The translations under genes and the position numbers were made by a program. Below the pieces are notes generated by a model. The model made no database searches. It saw nothing but the letters and a program-made list of their open reading frames with translations, and had not been told where the DNA came from. From Carnegiea gigantea (lineage: Eukaryota; Streptophyta; Magnoliopsida; Caryophyllales; Cactaceae), in contig JAKOGI010000347.1 of assembly GCA_029747015.1 (NCBI GenBank), positions 369,501 through 433,500 of the forward strand: a DNA stretch of 64,000 bases. The letters run 5' to 3'. Shown in pieces: positions 31,413 through 43,983 of the stretch (the first letter of the stretch is position 1; the number at the start of each line of letters is the position of its first letter).

Positions 31413-33146
31413 TCACGGGTTAGTTTTGGGAACCCAGATCCACTTGGGTCCCATTCCTTTAGACATGTAAAGCTCATCTTTTCTAATCCAGATTTGTTTC
31501 ACATACCTTTCATTCTTTTCATTGGCATGTTTTCTTAAAGGACAAGAATATCGATAGTGACCAGTTTTACCACAATGAAAGCAAACAATGTTTTCAGGTA
31601 ATCCCACATACTTTCTATGAATTGGGTAAACTGTTCGTTTAGGCTTATACCCAAGTCCCTTTTTGTTTCGACTGTGGTGAGTGTTTAACCAAGCAAGAGC
31701 CTGTGAAGATTTGTTCCAGCGTTTGTTTGTGCTAAGCTCGGTTTCCAGTTTTTCTTTATTAGCATGCAAACCCTTGTTCTCTTTGAGCAGGGACTCAACC
31801 ATTCCTTCCACCTCAAAGAGTTTTTCCTCTATTCGAGAGTAATCTCCTTCTTTTATAAAGAGGTTTTCTTTGAGTATATTAACATTTTCATGTAAACCGA
31901 GTTTTTCATTTTTAAGAATTTCATTTTCAAGCTCTAGGTCACGAACTTCTCTTTTTAGATCAGCACATGTGTCTATCAAATTATATAGAAGTTCTTCTAA
32001 AGTGGCTTTGTTAAGACCATGTACCTTGTTCTTGAGATCTGAGAAGCTGATTGTTGATTCATCATCTGAATCTGAATCACTTTGTGCCATAAGTGCTACG
32101 ACTCCTTCTTCAGCTTCAGATTCTCCTTCATCCTCAGAGGAATCTCCCCAAGCAGCCAACATAGCTTTCGAGAATCGCTTGCCCAAATTGTTTACAGGGT
32201 GTTTTCGACCCTGTTTTCGAGGGTGTTCGGGCGTCTGATCTTCTCGAAGCAGAGGGCAATTCTTGACTAAGTGATCTGGTTTGCCGCACTTGAAACACCC
32301 TGTGAGCTGTTCTTTGGAGGTGTTTCTGGACTTGCTGAAGTCTTTTCTTTTGTTGTTTTCCTTGACCTTTTTGAAGAATTTCTTGAATTTTCTGGACATT
32401 AGGGCCATTTCTTCATCTTCAAGGTCAGAGTCAGTGTCCTCATGTGCTTTCAAGGCAAGCCCACGATCCTTCTTTTGCTCCTCTTTTTGCTGTGAGTTCT
32501 TTCGGAGTTCATAGGTCTGGAGATTACCAATCAACTCGTCGAGGGTGATCTTGTTCATGTCTTTAGCCTCTTGGATGGCTGTTACTTTGGCCTCCCACGT
32601 GCGAGGTAAAATTCTGAGGATTTTCCTCACCAACTCTTCAGTGGTGAAAGATCTTCCCAGGGATTTTAACTCGTTCGTGATGTGGGTGAACCGTGTATAC
32701 ATGTCCATCACAGTTTCATGATCACCCATATCAAACAACTCATATTGTCGCATAAGTAGCTCAATTCTAGATTGTTTAACTTGACTCGTACCTTCATGAG
32801 CAACTTGCAGAGCATTCCAGATAGCTTAGGCTGATTCACACTCAGAGATGCGAGTGTATTCATCGGGTCCTAGGCCAAAATATAGAAGCTTTTTGGCCTT
32901 GGCATTTTTCTCCATTTTCTTGTAGTCCTCGGCATCAAACTCTATGGATTCCTTGGGAACCTTCTTACCATCTTCAAGCACCTTGGTGGGAACAAGGGGC
33001 CCGTTCTTGATGAGCATCCATAATTCATAATCTTCTGCCTGAATATAGTTCTCCATCCTATTCTTCCACCAACTATAATGTTGGCCGTTGAAATAGGGTG
33101 GACGAGTAATGGATTGCCCTTCAAGAATTCCTTGTGGGGTACTCAT
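31413..33146 (-). pseudogene. SIRE gag with two zinc knuckles
   Basis: Starts MSTPQGILEGQSITRPPYFN at 33146 with the SIRE gag core (WWKNRMENYIQAEDYELW). A TAA at 32826-32828 interrupts it after ESA, and the same frame then runs open to 31413. The second part has RQYELFDMGDHETVMDMY and LVRKILRILPRTWEAKVTAI. Two CCHC knuckles follow, CFKCGKPDHLVKNC (about residue 153 of that part) and CFHCGKTGHYRYSC near its end, with a long coiled coil between them. The last codon is TGA (31413-31415), in frame with pol. Whether that stop is a lesion or a regulated readthrough site cannot be decided here. Confidence 0.88.
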
Positions 33147-33188
33147 CTTCAGAATCTCTCAAGGTGTTAACCTTTTGTAAGAGAACCC

Positions 33189-33202
33189 GCTCTGATACCA
33201 CT
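33189..33202 (-). other. SIRE primer binding site (initiator tRNA-Met)
   Basis: TGGTATCAGAGCGG on the minus strand, 1-2 bases inside the 5' LTR end; matches the 3' end complement of plant initiator tRNA-Met. Confidence 0.9.
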
Positions 33203-33203
33203 T

Positions 33204-34810
33204 GTTGAGTTCGTGAGTATACAACCACAAGAGGGGGGTGAATTGTGGTGTCTGATTTTCGCGTTGTAAATAACAAACACCCTAGTAGAGGTTGTTCTCA
33301 AATGACAAACACCCTGATAGCTTGTTTGCACGGGGTGTTCTCAATTATTGCAGATGCGAAAATCATCAAGATAAATGCGGAAAATAAAGCACACACAATT
33401 TTTACGTGGAAAACACCTCTAGCCCAACTGAGGTGTGAAAAACCACGACCTACCTCGTGTAGGATTTAACCACTTTCACTAACGGGCTTCACACGTTACA
33501 AATGTAACACACCTTGTTACAACTTGCAACCACGTAACCTTCTTCCCAAAGACAGGTTACACCACGTCCAACCTTCGCAAGATTAGACACGTCCAAGTCC
33601 ACACGACTAGGACACACTCACTCACTTTTCTGATTCAAGATCAGGGTTACAAACACCTTACAGGGGGTGCTTCTTACTAAGCAGATGTAAGGTACAATGA
33701 AGATCCTATTATGCCAATGGTTTGAAAACTCAAAATCAAACACAGCTTGTCACGGCTTGCTTTTCAGAATGAAGCTCAAGAATCTTTGAGTGTAAACCGT
33801 GTTTTCTGATTTTTTCCTGAATTTTTCAAAAAGCTGTGTTTAAGCAAATTCAACCTGAGTTTTCTATCTGCTCTTTTCTCGTGTGTTGTGTGTCTACTGG
33901 GAGAGAAAAAGCTGAGGTTTTTAAACACAAAAACCAACGGTCATAAGCCACAGAATCAGCTAAGTATAGAAAACGATTTTCAATCAGGAAATGTTCTCCT
34001 ACGGCTAGTGATAAAATTTTGCCAAAATATAAGGGATTTGATATCTTAAAAGATAACCCTTATCTTCCCATAACCGTGAGGTGGATTCAAAAAAGCAACC
34101 AGAAATTTTCAGCTTTTGAAACTTTACCATATCCGAAAATATGGTCAAAGGAAATCTTTAAGTTTTGGCAAATCTCCCAAAACTTATTTTCGAAAATCTC
34201 CCATAATATTTTCAAGAAATATCCTTTCCAGAGAAATAGCAGTTTTGAAATTCAAGGAAAGTAATCTGGAGATCTTAGCCAACTAAAATAAATTTTCAAA
34301 GATAACCGGGTGTGGCTACTGCAGTTCAGAAACACCCTAGGCACCCTGTTCGCAGGGTTGTTCGCAACTGGTGTTCTGAAGCACTTAGCGCAAATACCGA
34401 TTCAAGAGGTGTTTAAAATGATGTTTTTAATATTGGCATATTAACAAGAGTCTAAATAAATAAAACCTATATACCCAAGACTTCTTGTTTTGAATGTCAT
34501 CTTGTCCAAGATTTATGGTGCTGCTGTGAACACCAAGGCCACCTTGTTTGCTGGGGTTGTTCTTTCCATTGCTAGAGTTCAGGAACATGCCTTACAATCA
34601 ACTGTCGAGATGGTGTTCTTGACTTAATATAGAATCACCAAGTAAAACCTGTTTTGAAGACTTGTTCTCACATGTAGCAAACCAGTTAGTATAATAAAGA
34701 ACACAAACACCAGTTAGGCCTGTTTGGAGACCGTGTTTGGAGCAACATTACTAGGACAAATTTTTACACTTGGATTTGTTATCATCAAAACTAAATATAA
34801 TAACTCAACA
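33204..34810 (-). repeat. SIRE 5' LTR
   Basis: 1607 bp, partner of 23877-25485. The outer edge is followed by the TSD GGGGA at 34811. Confidence 0.92.
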
Positions 34811-34820
34811 GGGGAGAAGT

Positions 34821-35804
34821 TGATTCTTGCACCATATGGAAGCTTACAAAGTCCTGAATCCAATAAATCAAGTTTGAAGTTATTTGGAGTTCATTTGGTT
34901 TGTCAAACTAAGCTCCAAGTGAAATGCTCCAGATTTGTTCCTAGCAGCACTTGATCAAAATAGCAATGTGTGGTGGAGCAACTTAGCCAGCCAATTTGTA
35001 CTTCTTGGCATCAAAATGTGTCTAAAAATTTATAATTACTCCCTCTAAAGGATGGTACCTTTTGTCCAAGGGGTTTGCTCTTGTCCAGATATAAAGCACA
35101 AGAAACATCATTTTACTCGGTTTGAGCAGTTTTGCATTTTGGCTATTATCCAACTAGTTAGCACCTATTTCTAGCCATTCAAGAGTACAAGCAACTTGTC
35201 AAGAGTCCCAATAAAGTATTATGAGAGTACTAATCATATTTCATTAGGTTATAACACCTCTTTTGAGTGAGACCTAAAGTTAATGTGTTGTGAAGCTTTA
35301 AGCTCCTAATTGTACGTAGATTAAGCAAGTTATATTGTAGTTCCCTAGGCTAGTTTGGACATTCGTGACAGCTTGGGAAGGGTTTTAAAGGCACTCATTG
35401 ACTCTTGTAATCATCAAGTTGTGAGTGATCGAAAGGCTGAGTTAAAACTCCCTCAAAGTTCCCTCTCTTACCTATCTCTATTTTAGCTCACTAGAGTGGT
35501 GATCAAGAGACTTTTATGATCTTTTGAGTGGTGTCATCTTATCTCAATAGATCTAAAAGTTAAAGCTCTAAGTATTCTAGGTGGTGATATCTTATCTAAG
35601 GCTACTTAATTTATCTTATCTATGTTCTTCTAAACCCAAACCGTGACCATTGCACTTTGCTACCAAAGATCTCTTTTTAGTTTCATCTCTTTGGACTTAG
35701 AAGTGGTTGAAACATTATGTTAAAAGTGGTCTTCCAACTGAGAACCAAATTTGAAACCACTATGGTGTATCTTTGTGAGTTTAGCCTCCCAAAGATATAC
35801 ATCA
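34821..35804 (+). repeat. LTR (984 bp), right copy of the tandem gag-only element
   Basis: Starts TGATTCTTGCACC directly behind the polypurine AGAAAGGGGGAGAAGT (interrupted by SIRE) and ends GATATACATCA. The TSD GTATA follows. Confidence 0.8.
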
Positions 35805-35809
35805 GTATA

Positions 35810-37440
35810 AGTGTTCTTAATTTCAGGAGTTGGCACTAAATGTTGAAAGCGAGAAGCAGATAACTCAGTTAAACAATGTTTGGAAGAGGGAGTTGTTGTT
35901 TAGATGCCTTCTACCCTACATAAGTTGTTTGTAATGTTATTAACTGTTTGTGAACCTACAAATCCATGATGTTTGTGGTCTAAGTATTACTCTCACCTCT
36001 CTGAAGACTATCTTTATAAAAGCCCTAATAATCCACTTTTGGTTATGAGCCACACAATCAACAGTATCCAAACTTCTCTCGAATGTATGAGGAAATCTTT
36101 ATCAAATTATGGGTTAGCTGCTCTGCTTGACAACCAAGACCACCAGTTGTAATCCACAAAAGACGTAGAAGATGCTTTAATAGCTAGCATTCTAACAGAA
36201 TTCATACATGCTCAGAAGCAATTAAATGATGAGCAAAAAATGGCTTATAAAAAGATCATATTTAATGTTGAGAACAACAAGTCAAGTGCATTCTTCATAG
36301 ATGGTCTAGGAGGTATGAGGAAGATATTTCTCTATTGTGCTCTATACGCTAAACTTCGCCAACTTAGAAAAATTGTATCACCAGCAGCAACATCTGGTGT
36401 TGCAGCATCAAATACTCCTACGGGAAGGACATCACATTCAAGATTCAGGATCCCTGTTGATGTGGATGTCTCAAGCATATGTAGCATAAGAAGACAAACA
36501 AGTCTTGCTCAATTGATTAAAATGCTTCTTTGCTTATTTGGGATGAAGCATCCATGGCTCACAAGCAAAATATTGAAGCTCTTAATATGATGCTCTAGGA
36601 TATATGTGAATCAAACAATCTTTTTGTAGGAAAAATTGTTGTTTTTCGAGGTGATTTCTGACAAGTCCTTTCTGTTGTAAGAAAGAAATCATAGTTTGAA
36701 GCCATGATGGCAAGCCCGGTCAGCTCAACACTCTGGTGCCAATTTGAAAAATTCAAGTTAAGAACATAAGAGCAAGAGAAGATCCTGAATTTTCAAATTT
36801 CCTATTTCAACTAGGAAGTGGCCAACTTCAGCATCACACAAACTGCTTTGTTAAAGTACCAAAATGCTTGTTACCCTCAATTCGATGGACAGACTCAATC
36901 CTTACAAGCCTAATTAATGAAGCACTTCCAGAACTAAAGATAGAGTGTATTGATCCAAACATCTTCACTAGCCAGGCAATCTTAGCTCCATAAAATCTTC
37001 GATCATGTATCAGATAACTGAACAGCAATGTGCTCTCCTAAATTCTTAAACACATTGACACCCCCAGGATTACCCCACATGAACTTATATTGAAGAAAAA
37101 CTGTCCAATCATACTCTTACGAAACATTGATGCATCCAATGGGTTATGTAATGGTACAAAGCTCATATGTAAAGGATTCTCTCTAAACATGATCTACATC
37201 GAAATTGCACCAGGTTGTCATAAGGGATCACTTGTTCTGCTCCTAAGAATTACATTAAGACCATCTATATCATCCAAATACCTAGTTGACTTCCAAAGGA
37301 AACAATTTCTAATGAAATTAAGTTTTGTAATGACAATCAACTAGGCCCCAGGTCAAACACTATAGAAAGTTGCAATATATCTCAAACAACCATGCTTTTC
37401 ACATGGTCAACTATACATTGTAATGTCAAGGCATAAAAAT
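35810..37440 (+). pseudogene. Helitron PIF1-like helicase, degenerate
   Basis: The most open part (36240-36590) reads MAYKKIIFNVE, SSAFFIDGLGGMRKIFLYCA, PTGRTSHSRFRIP and QTSLAQLI, the first motifs of a PIF1 helicase. The Walker A GxGGxGKT has become GLGGMRKI, so ATP binding is lost. Further blocks in other frames are IWDEASMAHK (Walker B), VVFRGDF, QFEKFKLRT, ILKKNCPIILLRNIDASNGL (37090-37344), CNGTKLICKGFS and FSHGQLYIVMSRHKN. Upstream (35810-36239) relics of the linker are visible (EDYLYKSPNNPLL, EDALIASILTEFIHAQKQLN). It continues the Rep fragment at 21601. Confidence 0.8.
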
Positions 37441-40310
37441 CAAGTCAACTCATAATTGACTATGATGCAGACAGCATTCAACTAGAGCACTGTACTTCTA
37501 TTCAAAATATTATCGCTTTTGAAGTCCTCATCCAAGCCAATATTCTATATCATACAAAAGAAGACAACACATGAAGAGGCCATACTGAGAAATGTACAGT
37601 CTACAAAAAGCCATAATTGGTTAATATAGGTTATACCATACAACAATAGTAAATTGGTATTCTCCTTTGCGTTCAGTGATTGCATGTTATTATCTTTATA
37701 TTGAGGTCTTGTTAAATACAATTCTAATATAGGTAGTTGCAAAAATAGCATATTGAAGATACATTTAGGCCTCTGACCTTGCATTGGCTTGTGCAAAATA
37801 CATGCTTAATTTTCCCACCTTATCAATAACTAAATAGGAATTAAGTTGGCTAGCAAGTAGCTACTCAACAAATCGATTACAAAGCTGTATAAAGGCTTTG
37901 ATTTTTCATGTTTGTCAAATTTGATAATCATTGCATTAATGCCTATGATTGTAATTTCCTTTAGGAGAAATATAAATCTTGCATGTACTATGGCATGCAT
38001 TGTGGTTTGGCTAGTTAGGTCTAAGCATAGCACCTTCTAGAGGCTTTTTCGCAAGTGGCTTCAAACTTCCTTCAAGATCAAGGTATATTTGTGTTATTTT
38101 TTTCTTTATGACAACTAAAATTCTCGAGTATACACCCCCTAGTACCTCAGAGGATTTTGGTGATAACATCCCTATTAATGGTGAATTACTGACAAAATGG
38201 ATTGGCAAGTGAGCTTTGATCATTTTTGAAAAGTGCTCTATCTCTACATTATGTATATATAAAATATAAAATATAAAATTCAGGAATCTTAAACAAAAAA
38301 GAAGGCTTGTGGTTTCAATGATTTTAGAGCATTCCTTTCATTAGAAATCCTTCATCAATCTATTGACTTGGTATTAACACTTCTGGATAGTGATGGCAAT
38401 CTTACCTTAAATCTATCCTCAGTCCTTTGCCAAGCCATAGAGCTTTTTGGTTAAGAACATTTTACGACGGGTATGTGCTTCTCTGTAATTTGTTTATGAT
38501 TTAAATTTGATCTCCCATAAAGTTATTTAAACCGAGCATTTTGACCTTTTGCTGATGGCATACCTTGGTACATGTATTTGTAAGCCTTACCTTTGAGGAG
38601 AAAATTCATCTATATTGAACAGTTGTTACGAACTTATAACATAGAGGAAATTGGTAAACTTAAAGTTGCAAAAAGGTACATGCTTTCTTCCCTTGGTGAA
38701 ACTCCTCCTTTGTGATTCCTTCATAGAAGTTCCTTGTCCTCTAACACAGAGGGTCATGCAAAACGTCGAAGTTTGTTACTCATGTACTAAGAGTGAACAA
38801 CTGCACAATCCTGCTCTGTAAATAAATATGTCAAATTCTTAAAGTCCTCCATACCTCATGTGACCTTTAACCTAGAGCTAGATTTGTTCCCTAGACTTCT
38901 GAATTAGTTGGTAATGATTTGATTAGTAAGTTCTTAAAAAAAAGTATTTTTATTGTGCTTAATTACCATTATTGTATTGAAGAATGATCTATAATTTGAT
39001 GTGTTTTTAAAACTATTTATTTCTAGGGAACATAGGTCTTTTGGTGGTCATATGTTTCCAATTTGGGCTTGTGAATTACTTTGTAGTAACTTCAGTATTA
39101 ATCCCCGCCCAAAAATCATCTTTCTTGCTGACTAATCATCGGCATTTTATAATTTGATTTATTACCATTGCTTTGCCGAAGAACACCTCGTAATTTTGCC
39201 TTTTTTGAAATTTATTTTTCTCTTTTATAGCAGAGGCTTATGACCTAAGGATTCCATTCTTCAACAGATTGAAGCAGAAAGCAAACATAACAATGATGTG
39301 TATGTTGAGAACTGAAGCAAGGAAGTAAACATGCTTGTGCTCTACTGATATTGGAATATACTCATCTCACTATATGGATTACCCTAGATTAGCAAAGACA
39401 TACCAAGTGACAAGCTTTTAATACTGAGGTAAATTACCAATGTATGTTAAAAGGTTATGCCTTGTTTATATAAGGTCATTCCTGTTGGACGGTTGTATAG
39501 TTCTGAATGGAAGTTGTGCAACCAAGAAAGTTTTTAAATGAAGTTGTAATATTTTTATTCCAGGGAGAGGTTACTCCTACAAAGTGTTCCAATTCATCAT
39601 TATGGACCAAGGAAGGTTGTTGTAATCTTTTTATTGTCCAATTCTTGAAGAAATATATCGCTCCAGATATAGCCATTCTTGACTCAGGCTCTGCAATTAA
39701 TTATATAATTTAGATAAAGTTCCAACTCTTGTTTCCCTTCTTTTGACTCATAATAAGGGGAATGTCTTGTGGGCCATTTGACAGGCTAAAGAGGACTACA
39801 CAATGGCTTAAAGTAATTGCATTTGTCAATAACATGGCTTAAAGTAATAGTATCCATCAATAACAGCAACATAGGATCATAATTATCCATGGAGCAATTA
39901 GTGATCCATCTGTATTGTGCGTTCACTCCGTCCTCTAATTACTTGTTTATTTTTCACTTATTTACCAAATAGCCTTTCCTCTTTTCTTTTTCCTTTAATC
40001 TCTAAATGGCCTTTTCTATTGCGTTTGCTACTTAAAGGTAATGGTCATCCCATGTTACAGAGATTTGTCTAGGAGTGATCCTTTGTATGTGTAGATTTCT
40101 CATAGGTCACTTAATATCAATCAAGAATTCTTTCATAATCTACGAATTTGATGACAGATAATGCAATGGAGTATATAATAATTTCCATCCAAGAAATATG
40201 TGTCATTCTTTGGAAAAATTGTTTGCCTTATATGAACTTTAAATGAGTTGAAATTTATCATATTTTAGGAGTTGTCAATATTGTAACAAATATTACATTC
40301 GCTAGACAAA
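37441..40310 (+). other. 3' non-coding part of the Helitron, possible captured exons
   Basis: About 2.9 kb between helicase and terminal hairpin. It has alternating short open pieces and pyrimidine-rich stretches ending in AG (for example before 39230 and 39566) that could be splice acceptors. Helitrons often carry gene fragments here. I recognise no domain in any frame, so this is unproven. Confidence 0.4.
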
Positions 40311-40345
40311 TGCAATGTGTGCATTGCACGCGAAAACCCAACTAA
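40311..40345 (+). other. Helitron 3' terminus (hairpin and CTAA)
   Basis: TGCAATG TGTG CATTGCA forms a perfect 7-bp hairpin. CTAA at 40342-40345 lies 13 bases on, followed by T, as expected for insertion between A and T. Confidence 0.85.
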
Positions 40346-41467
40346 TTTTTCAAAAACAAGTTGTTGGGGGTTATTTGGTAGCCATCATAATAAGACACCC
40401 GGTAACTGCTGCACAGCTAGCATTCGCCCCACCCTTTTCTTTTTTTTGTTTATTTCTTATACATTACCACTAATTTGTTTAAAAAAAGTTGCTGTTTTTT
40501 GCGCACTTCATAATCAACATAATGAGATGTCGGGTAGCTACTTTTGTTTCTTTTTTTAAAAAAAAACTCAGTATTTTGCTTTTTTTCCCCCCTGGAGGGT
40601 GTTTGCTTTTTAAAATTGGATTCTATATTAGAGCATAAAGTTCGCCTTGTCTCTCAAACTCAACGTAAAGGCATAGTGTCAATTAGTGTCAAACAAGATT
40701 GGGAAGTTTAAATGCTATTAAAAAAACAGAATGTGAAGTTTAAATTAGTTAAAAATTGAATTATTAACTTCTTTTTAACTTGTTAATTTCTTAAACCATA
40801 TACACATAAGGTAGATTTAATAAAATAAATTGCAATCTATCATAAATCATAATTATAGCTAGCTATAAAGTTTTTCTTTGTTATCTAGTAATATTATCTT
40901 ATTTGGGCTCGTGCTGTCTATTTTGTAAGTAATTACAAATCTTGGCCCAGTATGTAGTTCTTCATTTGGTTGGTTGAAATAAATTTTTGGAGGTCTACGA
41001 TGCCAACTTAGAACGCAGGCTGGAGATCATTTTGGACCTTCTTTTCATGTGTTTTGATAAGATTGCAATTAATTGCAAAATTTATTAGATACTGCATTTA
41101 GGTAATCAGTAAAGCAGTTGTTGTGCTTTCTAAAAATAATCCCCTTAAGTATTGTGGTCATTGGTCAATTCATTATAAGAAAATAAGATTTGTAATTTGT
41201 TAGCAATGGAAGTTAAAAAAAGGAAAAGAAAAGAAGACACTTTAATTGGTAGCTGCCCAATTGACACATATTCGTTTTAAATGCTATCGGAAATAAAACT
41301 TTGGCACTTGTACAATTGACATATATCCTTTTTAAATATATATCAGAAATAACATTAAAACACATCATTCATAATTGCATTTGCCAGGAGGCAAACCCAA
41401 GTCTGTTACTTGGAAGACAATTGCCCTAGTCGTTGGACTGCAAACACTTGGTGCCAGAACAAACTTA
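40346..41467. other. Unassigned spacer between Helitron and MITE
   Basis: No gene seen. AT-rich with T and A runs near 40435, 40550 and 40580. A short hairpin-bearing, tRNA-derived-looking piece lies at about 41380-41455. Confidence 0.4.
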
Positions 41468-41721
41468 GGCTGTATTCAGCAACTGCATTTTGGATAGCGT
41501 TTAGTATTTTGACCAGGTTAATACACCAGTTAGTTAATTTTTAGTGTTTAGTAAACTAGTGTTTTGACTAGTATTTCCAGTAACATTTAGCGTTTTAAGC
41601 AGCGTTTTTAAAAAGCTAATAGTATGAACATTTGACATTTAAAAGTCGCGTTTCATATTTTTTAGCCAAAAAATATCCTTTAAAAATTCTATCTTTGAAA
41701 GTTATCTATATCCTTTTATGT

Positions 41722-43978
41722 TGTTAAATCATAAATCATACATTGTTTCAATAATTAATTTGATTATATTATATATATTATTTCGTCTAATTTACTTTAT
41801 TTTATACATTTTGTAGGTTAAGCGTTGATAAAATAAAGAGGAGAAGAGAAGACGTTAAAGTTCGGGTTTCATTTACTGAAGAATTTTACAAGTAAATTTA
41901 TCAAATCGGTCCAGAAAATAATGAATTATGAAAAATAATATTTTCATAAGGATTTATTTGGACTTGGATTGTTACTCCTAATTGAAGAGAAAATAGAAGA
42001 CTTAGGAGAAAAGGAGTCCAAAAAAGAAAACCCTAGTATACTGTTATAAAAACAAACACCTCACGCCTAACCTAGAGAGCCATCCATGATGCTTCATCTC
42101 TTCTCCTCACAAAACTCACCAATTATCCTCAGAGCATCTCACCATCATCACGATCAACCCACCATCACCATCATCGTTTATCATCATCATCATCATCATC
42201 GTACACCACCATCATCTCCACGCTGCTGCATTATCATGTTCTATTTTTTTTGGTTTTTTTTTTTTTTGTTTTATTAGTTTAAACTCTTTATATTATTAAA
42301 CATGAAATCTTTGCTTAACTCTTGTGATTTTATTTTCAATATGAGTGAGTAATTTCCTTGTACTTAGTATAATCTATTTGAAATTATGTTAAATTAATTA
42401 TTTTGAAACAAGTTTTATACTTCATTGTCTAATTGATTTTTATTCATGATTCTATAACGATTAGTATTTATCGTTTATGATATTCGCATTAGATTAATTA
42501 GAATGCATGCTAATTAGTTTAATACGAATTCATATAATAGTTTAAAAGGCTTTAATACGTAAAAGTTATTGTCTTTTAGGCATAAGTATCACCCTAATTA
42601 ATCATGGATGACTCAAATCCATCTCTTTTAATTAGATAATCGTTATAGATCTTTGTTAAATCAATTTGCTGGTAAATTGGTTGCAAAGAGTTAGATGATG
42701 TTTTTCTAATACGTAATGCTCTAGTTTGATTAAATTCTTGCATTGGAGTGAGGATTATCAAAACTAGTAGGGTTTATATTAGAGATGGACCTAAATGAAC
42801 TATAATATAAGGAAAAATAGGGAAGATCCGCTGGTGGGTATCTTCTATAGTCTAACTCATAGATAAAATCGATTTGTGTGTTGATGATAAATATTAATTT
42901 GCATGGTAGATATAGATTATGCTAAGCATTTTTTTTCATAAATTTGGTATCGTTGATAATTATTTGTTGCATTTTAGTTAATTTTTTTAGTTTGTCAATT
43001 TTAATTCTTCAACTTATAAGCTTTAACATAAATTTCATTTACCCCCCCAAAAGAGTAGTCTTTTAAGAGTGTCTTGATAATATTGGATCAATTATATTTT
43101 GATTTTTAGTATGGTTATACTTTTCAGATTTAATTTCTATTCTGTTTTGCCATTTATTTACCGGTTTGTTAGAAATTAGGTTAAAAATAGTTTCGTTTGT
43201 GTTTTTTCATGGTTTAGTCCATTTCAGGGTTTATATAGTATCCTATTCTTCTTCTATTTAATTTCAGAATTTGTGGAAATTATTTGATAATTTTTCAGAA
43301 TTATTTCGTGAATTGGATATGTGCAGGTTTTTTAATTTTAATAAATCTGAAATTTACGTTTTTAATTTTTATTTTATATTTTTGGGGTTTTATGAAGTCT
43401 AGAAAATTATATCCTAAAATTTGGGCATTTTTGTTATTTAATTTTTGTATTTATATTAGTGCAGTTTATTCTTCCTCTAATTTTAGATTTTATTTTCTGT
43501 TTTAATTTTCTGTAGTTAATTTTCTGTTTTAATTTTTCTGAATTTAATTACATATAACTTTGGAGTTATAAAGTTACAAACTTGCAGAATATTAATTTGG
43601 ATTACTTTTTGTAATTTTTAATATTAATTTTTTGTTTGTCATTTTTTGTTTTAATTTTTAGTCTAATATTGTGTTCTTATTTCTATTTTTATTTTTCAGA
43701 TTATTTAGGATAACTATTTACTGTTTTATTTCCAAAATTGAATTTAGAATATTTAAGAGCAATATTAAGTATTTTTCCAGATTTTTACTTATTAAAGTTG
43801 ATTTATTTTAGTAATATAAAGAGATTATAATAAATTAGAGTAATAAAATTATTTAGAATTAAACTAGCTTATTATCATAATCTTTCCTTGTGGGATCGAT
43901 TCCTACTTTCCTCTGCTATAAATATTATTTATAAATCAAAGTAGTAGTCTAATTTGTAAATCTATGATAAGCTCTACA
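41722..43978 (+). repeat. LTR of element A (2257 bp)
   Basis: Starts TGTTAAATCATAAATC and ends AGCTCTACA, followed by a primer site. A TATAAAA at 42045-42051 is a candidate promoter; CAT/ATC triplet repeats lie at about 42139-42215. About 93% identical to the inverted LTR of element B by eye. Confidence 0.85.
42045..42051 (+). promoter_or_regulatory. Candidate TATA box in LTR A
   Basis: TATAAAA in GTTATAAAAACAAACACC, about 325 bp into the LTR. The inverted LTR of element B has the related GTTATAAAAATCAACACC at the same place. Confidence 0.4.
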
Positions 43979-43983
43979 AATTT

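Larger units (their letters stand above)
23877..34810 (-). mobile_element. SIRE/Maximus-type Copia retrotransposon, young, 10.9 kb
   Basis: A complete element on the minus strand: LTRs 33204-34810 (1607 bp) and 23877-25485 (1609 bp), primer site, gag, pol, an extra ORF in the env position, polypurine tract. The TSD GGGGA is perfect (23872-23876 and 34811-34815). I saw only about five substitutions and one or two indels between the LTRs, so it inserted recently. Lesions: TAA in gag (32826-32828), TGA between gag and pol (31413-31415), a one-base deletion near 28667 and TAA in the extra ORF (27275-27277). Confidence 0.92.
21602..35809. mobile_element. Tandem gag-only LTR retrotransposon (LTR-internal-LTR) inserted in the Helitron, itself split by SIRE
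   Basis: Flanked by the 5-bp TSD GTATA at 21602-21606 and 35805-35809. Order: a 4-base LTR start (TGAT, 21607-21610), a partial internal end (to 21784), full LTR 21785-22770, internal region 22771-23876, SIRE element, end of the internal region, LTR 34821-35804. The partial internal piece repeats 23685-23870. This implies a former LTR-internal-LTR-internal-LTR array in which most of the first unit was deleted. No pol is present. Confidence 0.75.
20700..40345 (+). mobile_element. Helitron, 5'-truncated and split by nested LTR elements
   Basis: Rep-type sequence (20700-21601) and PIF1-type helicase (35810-37440) are in order and on the same strand. Together they form one RepHel protein interrupted by a 14.2-kb insertion. 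The 3' terminus is textbook: a perfect 7-bp hairpin TGCAATG/CATTGCA with TGTG loop at 40311-40328, 13 bases of spacer, then CTAA (40342-40345) followed by T. The 5' TC end and the upstream Rep motifs were not found, so the left end is lost. Both coding parts carry many stops. Confidence 0.8.

Noticed and set aside
41380..41460. Possible tRNA gene or SINE (minus-strand GGGTTTGCCTCC and a CCAAGT/ACTTGG hairpin)
   Set aside because: Only a B-box-like phrase and one small stem are present; no acceptor pairing, no clear anticodon arm and no terminator. At most a weak tRNA-derived remnant.
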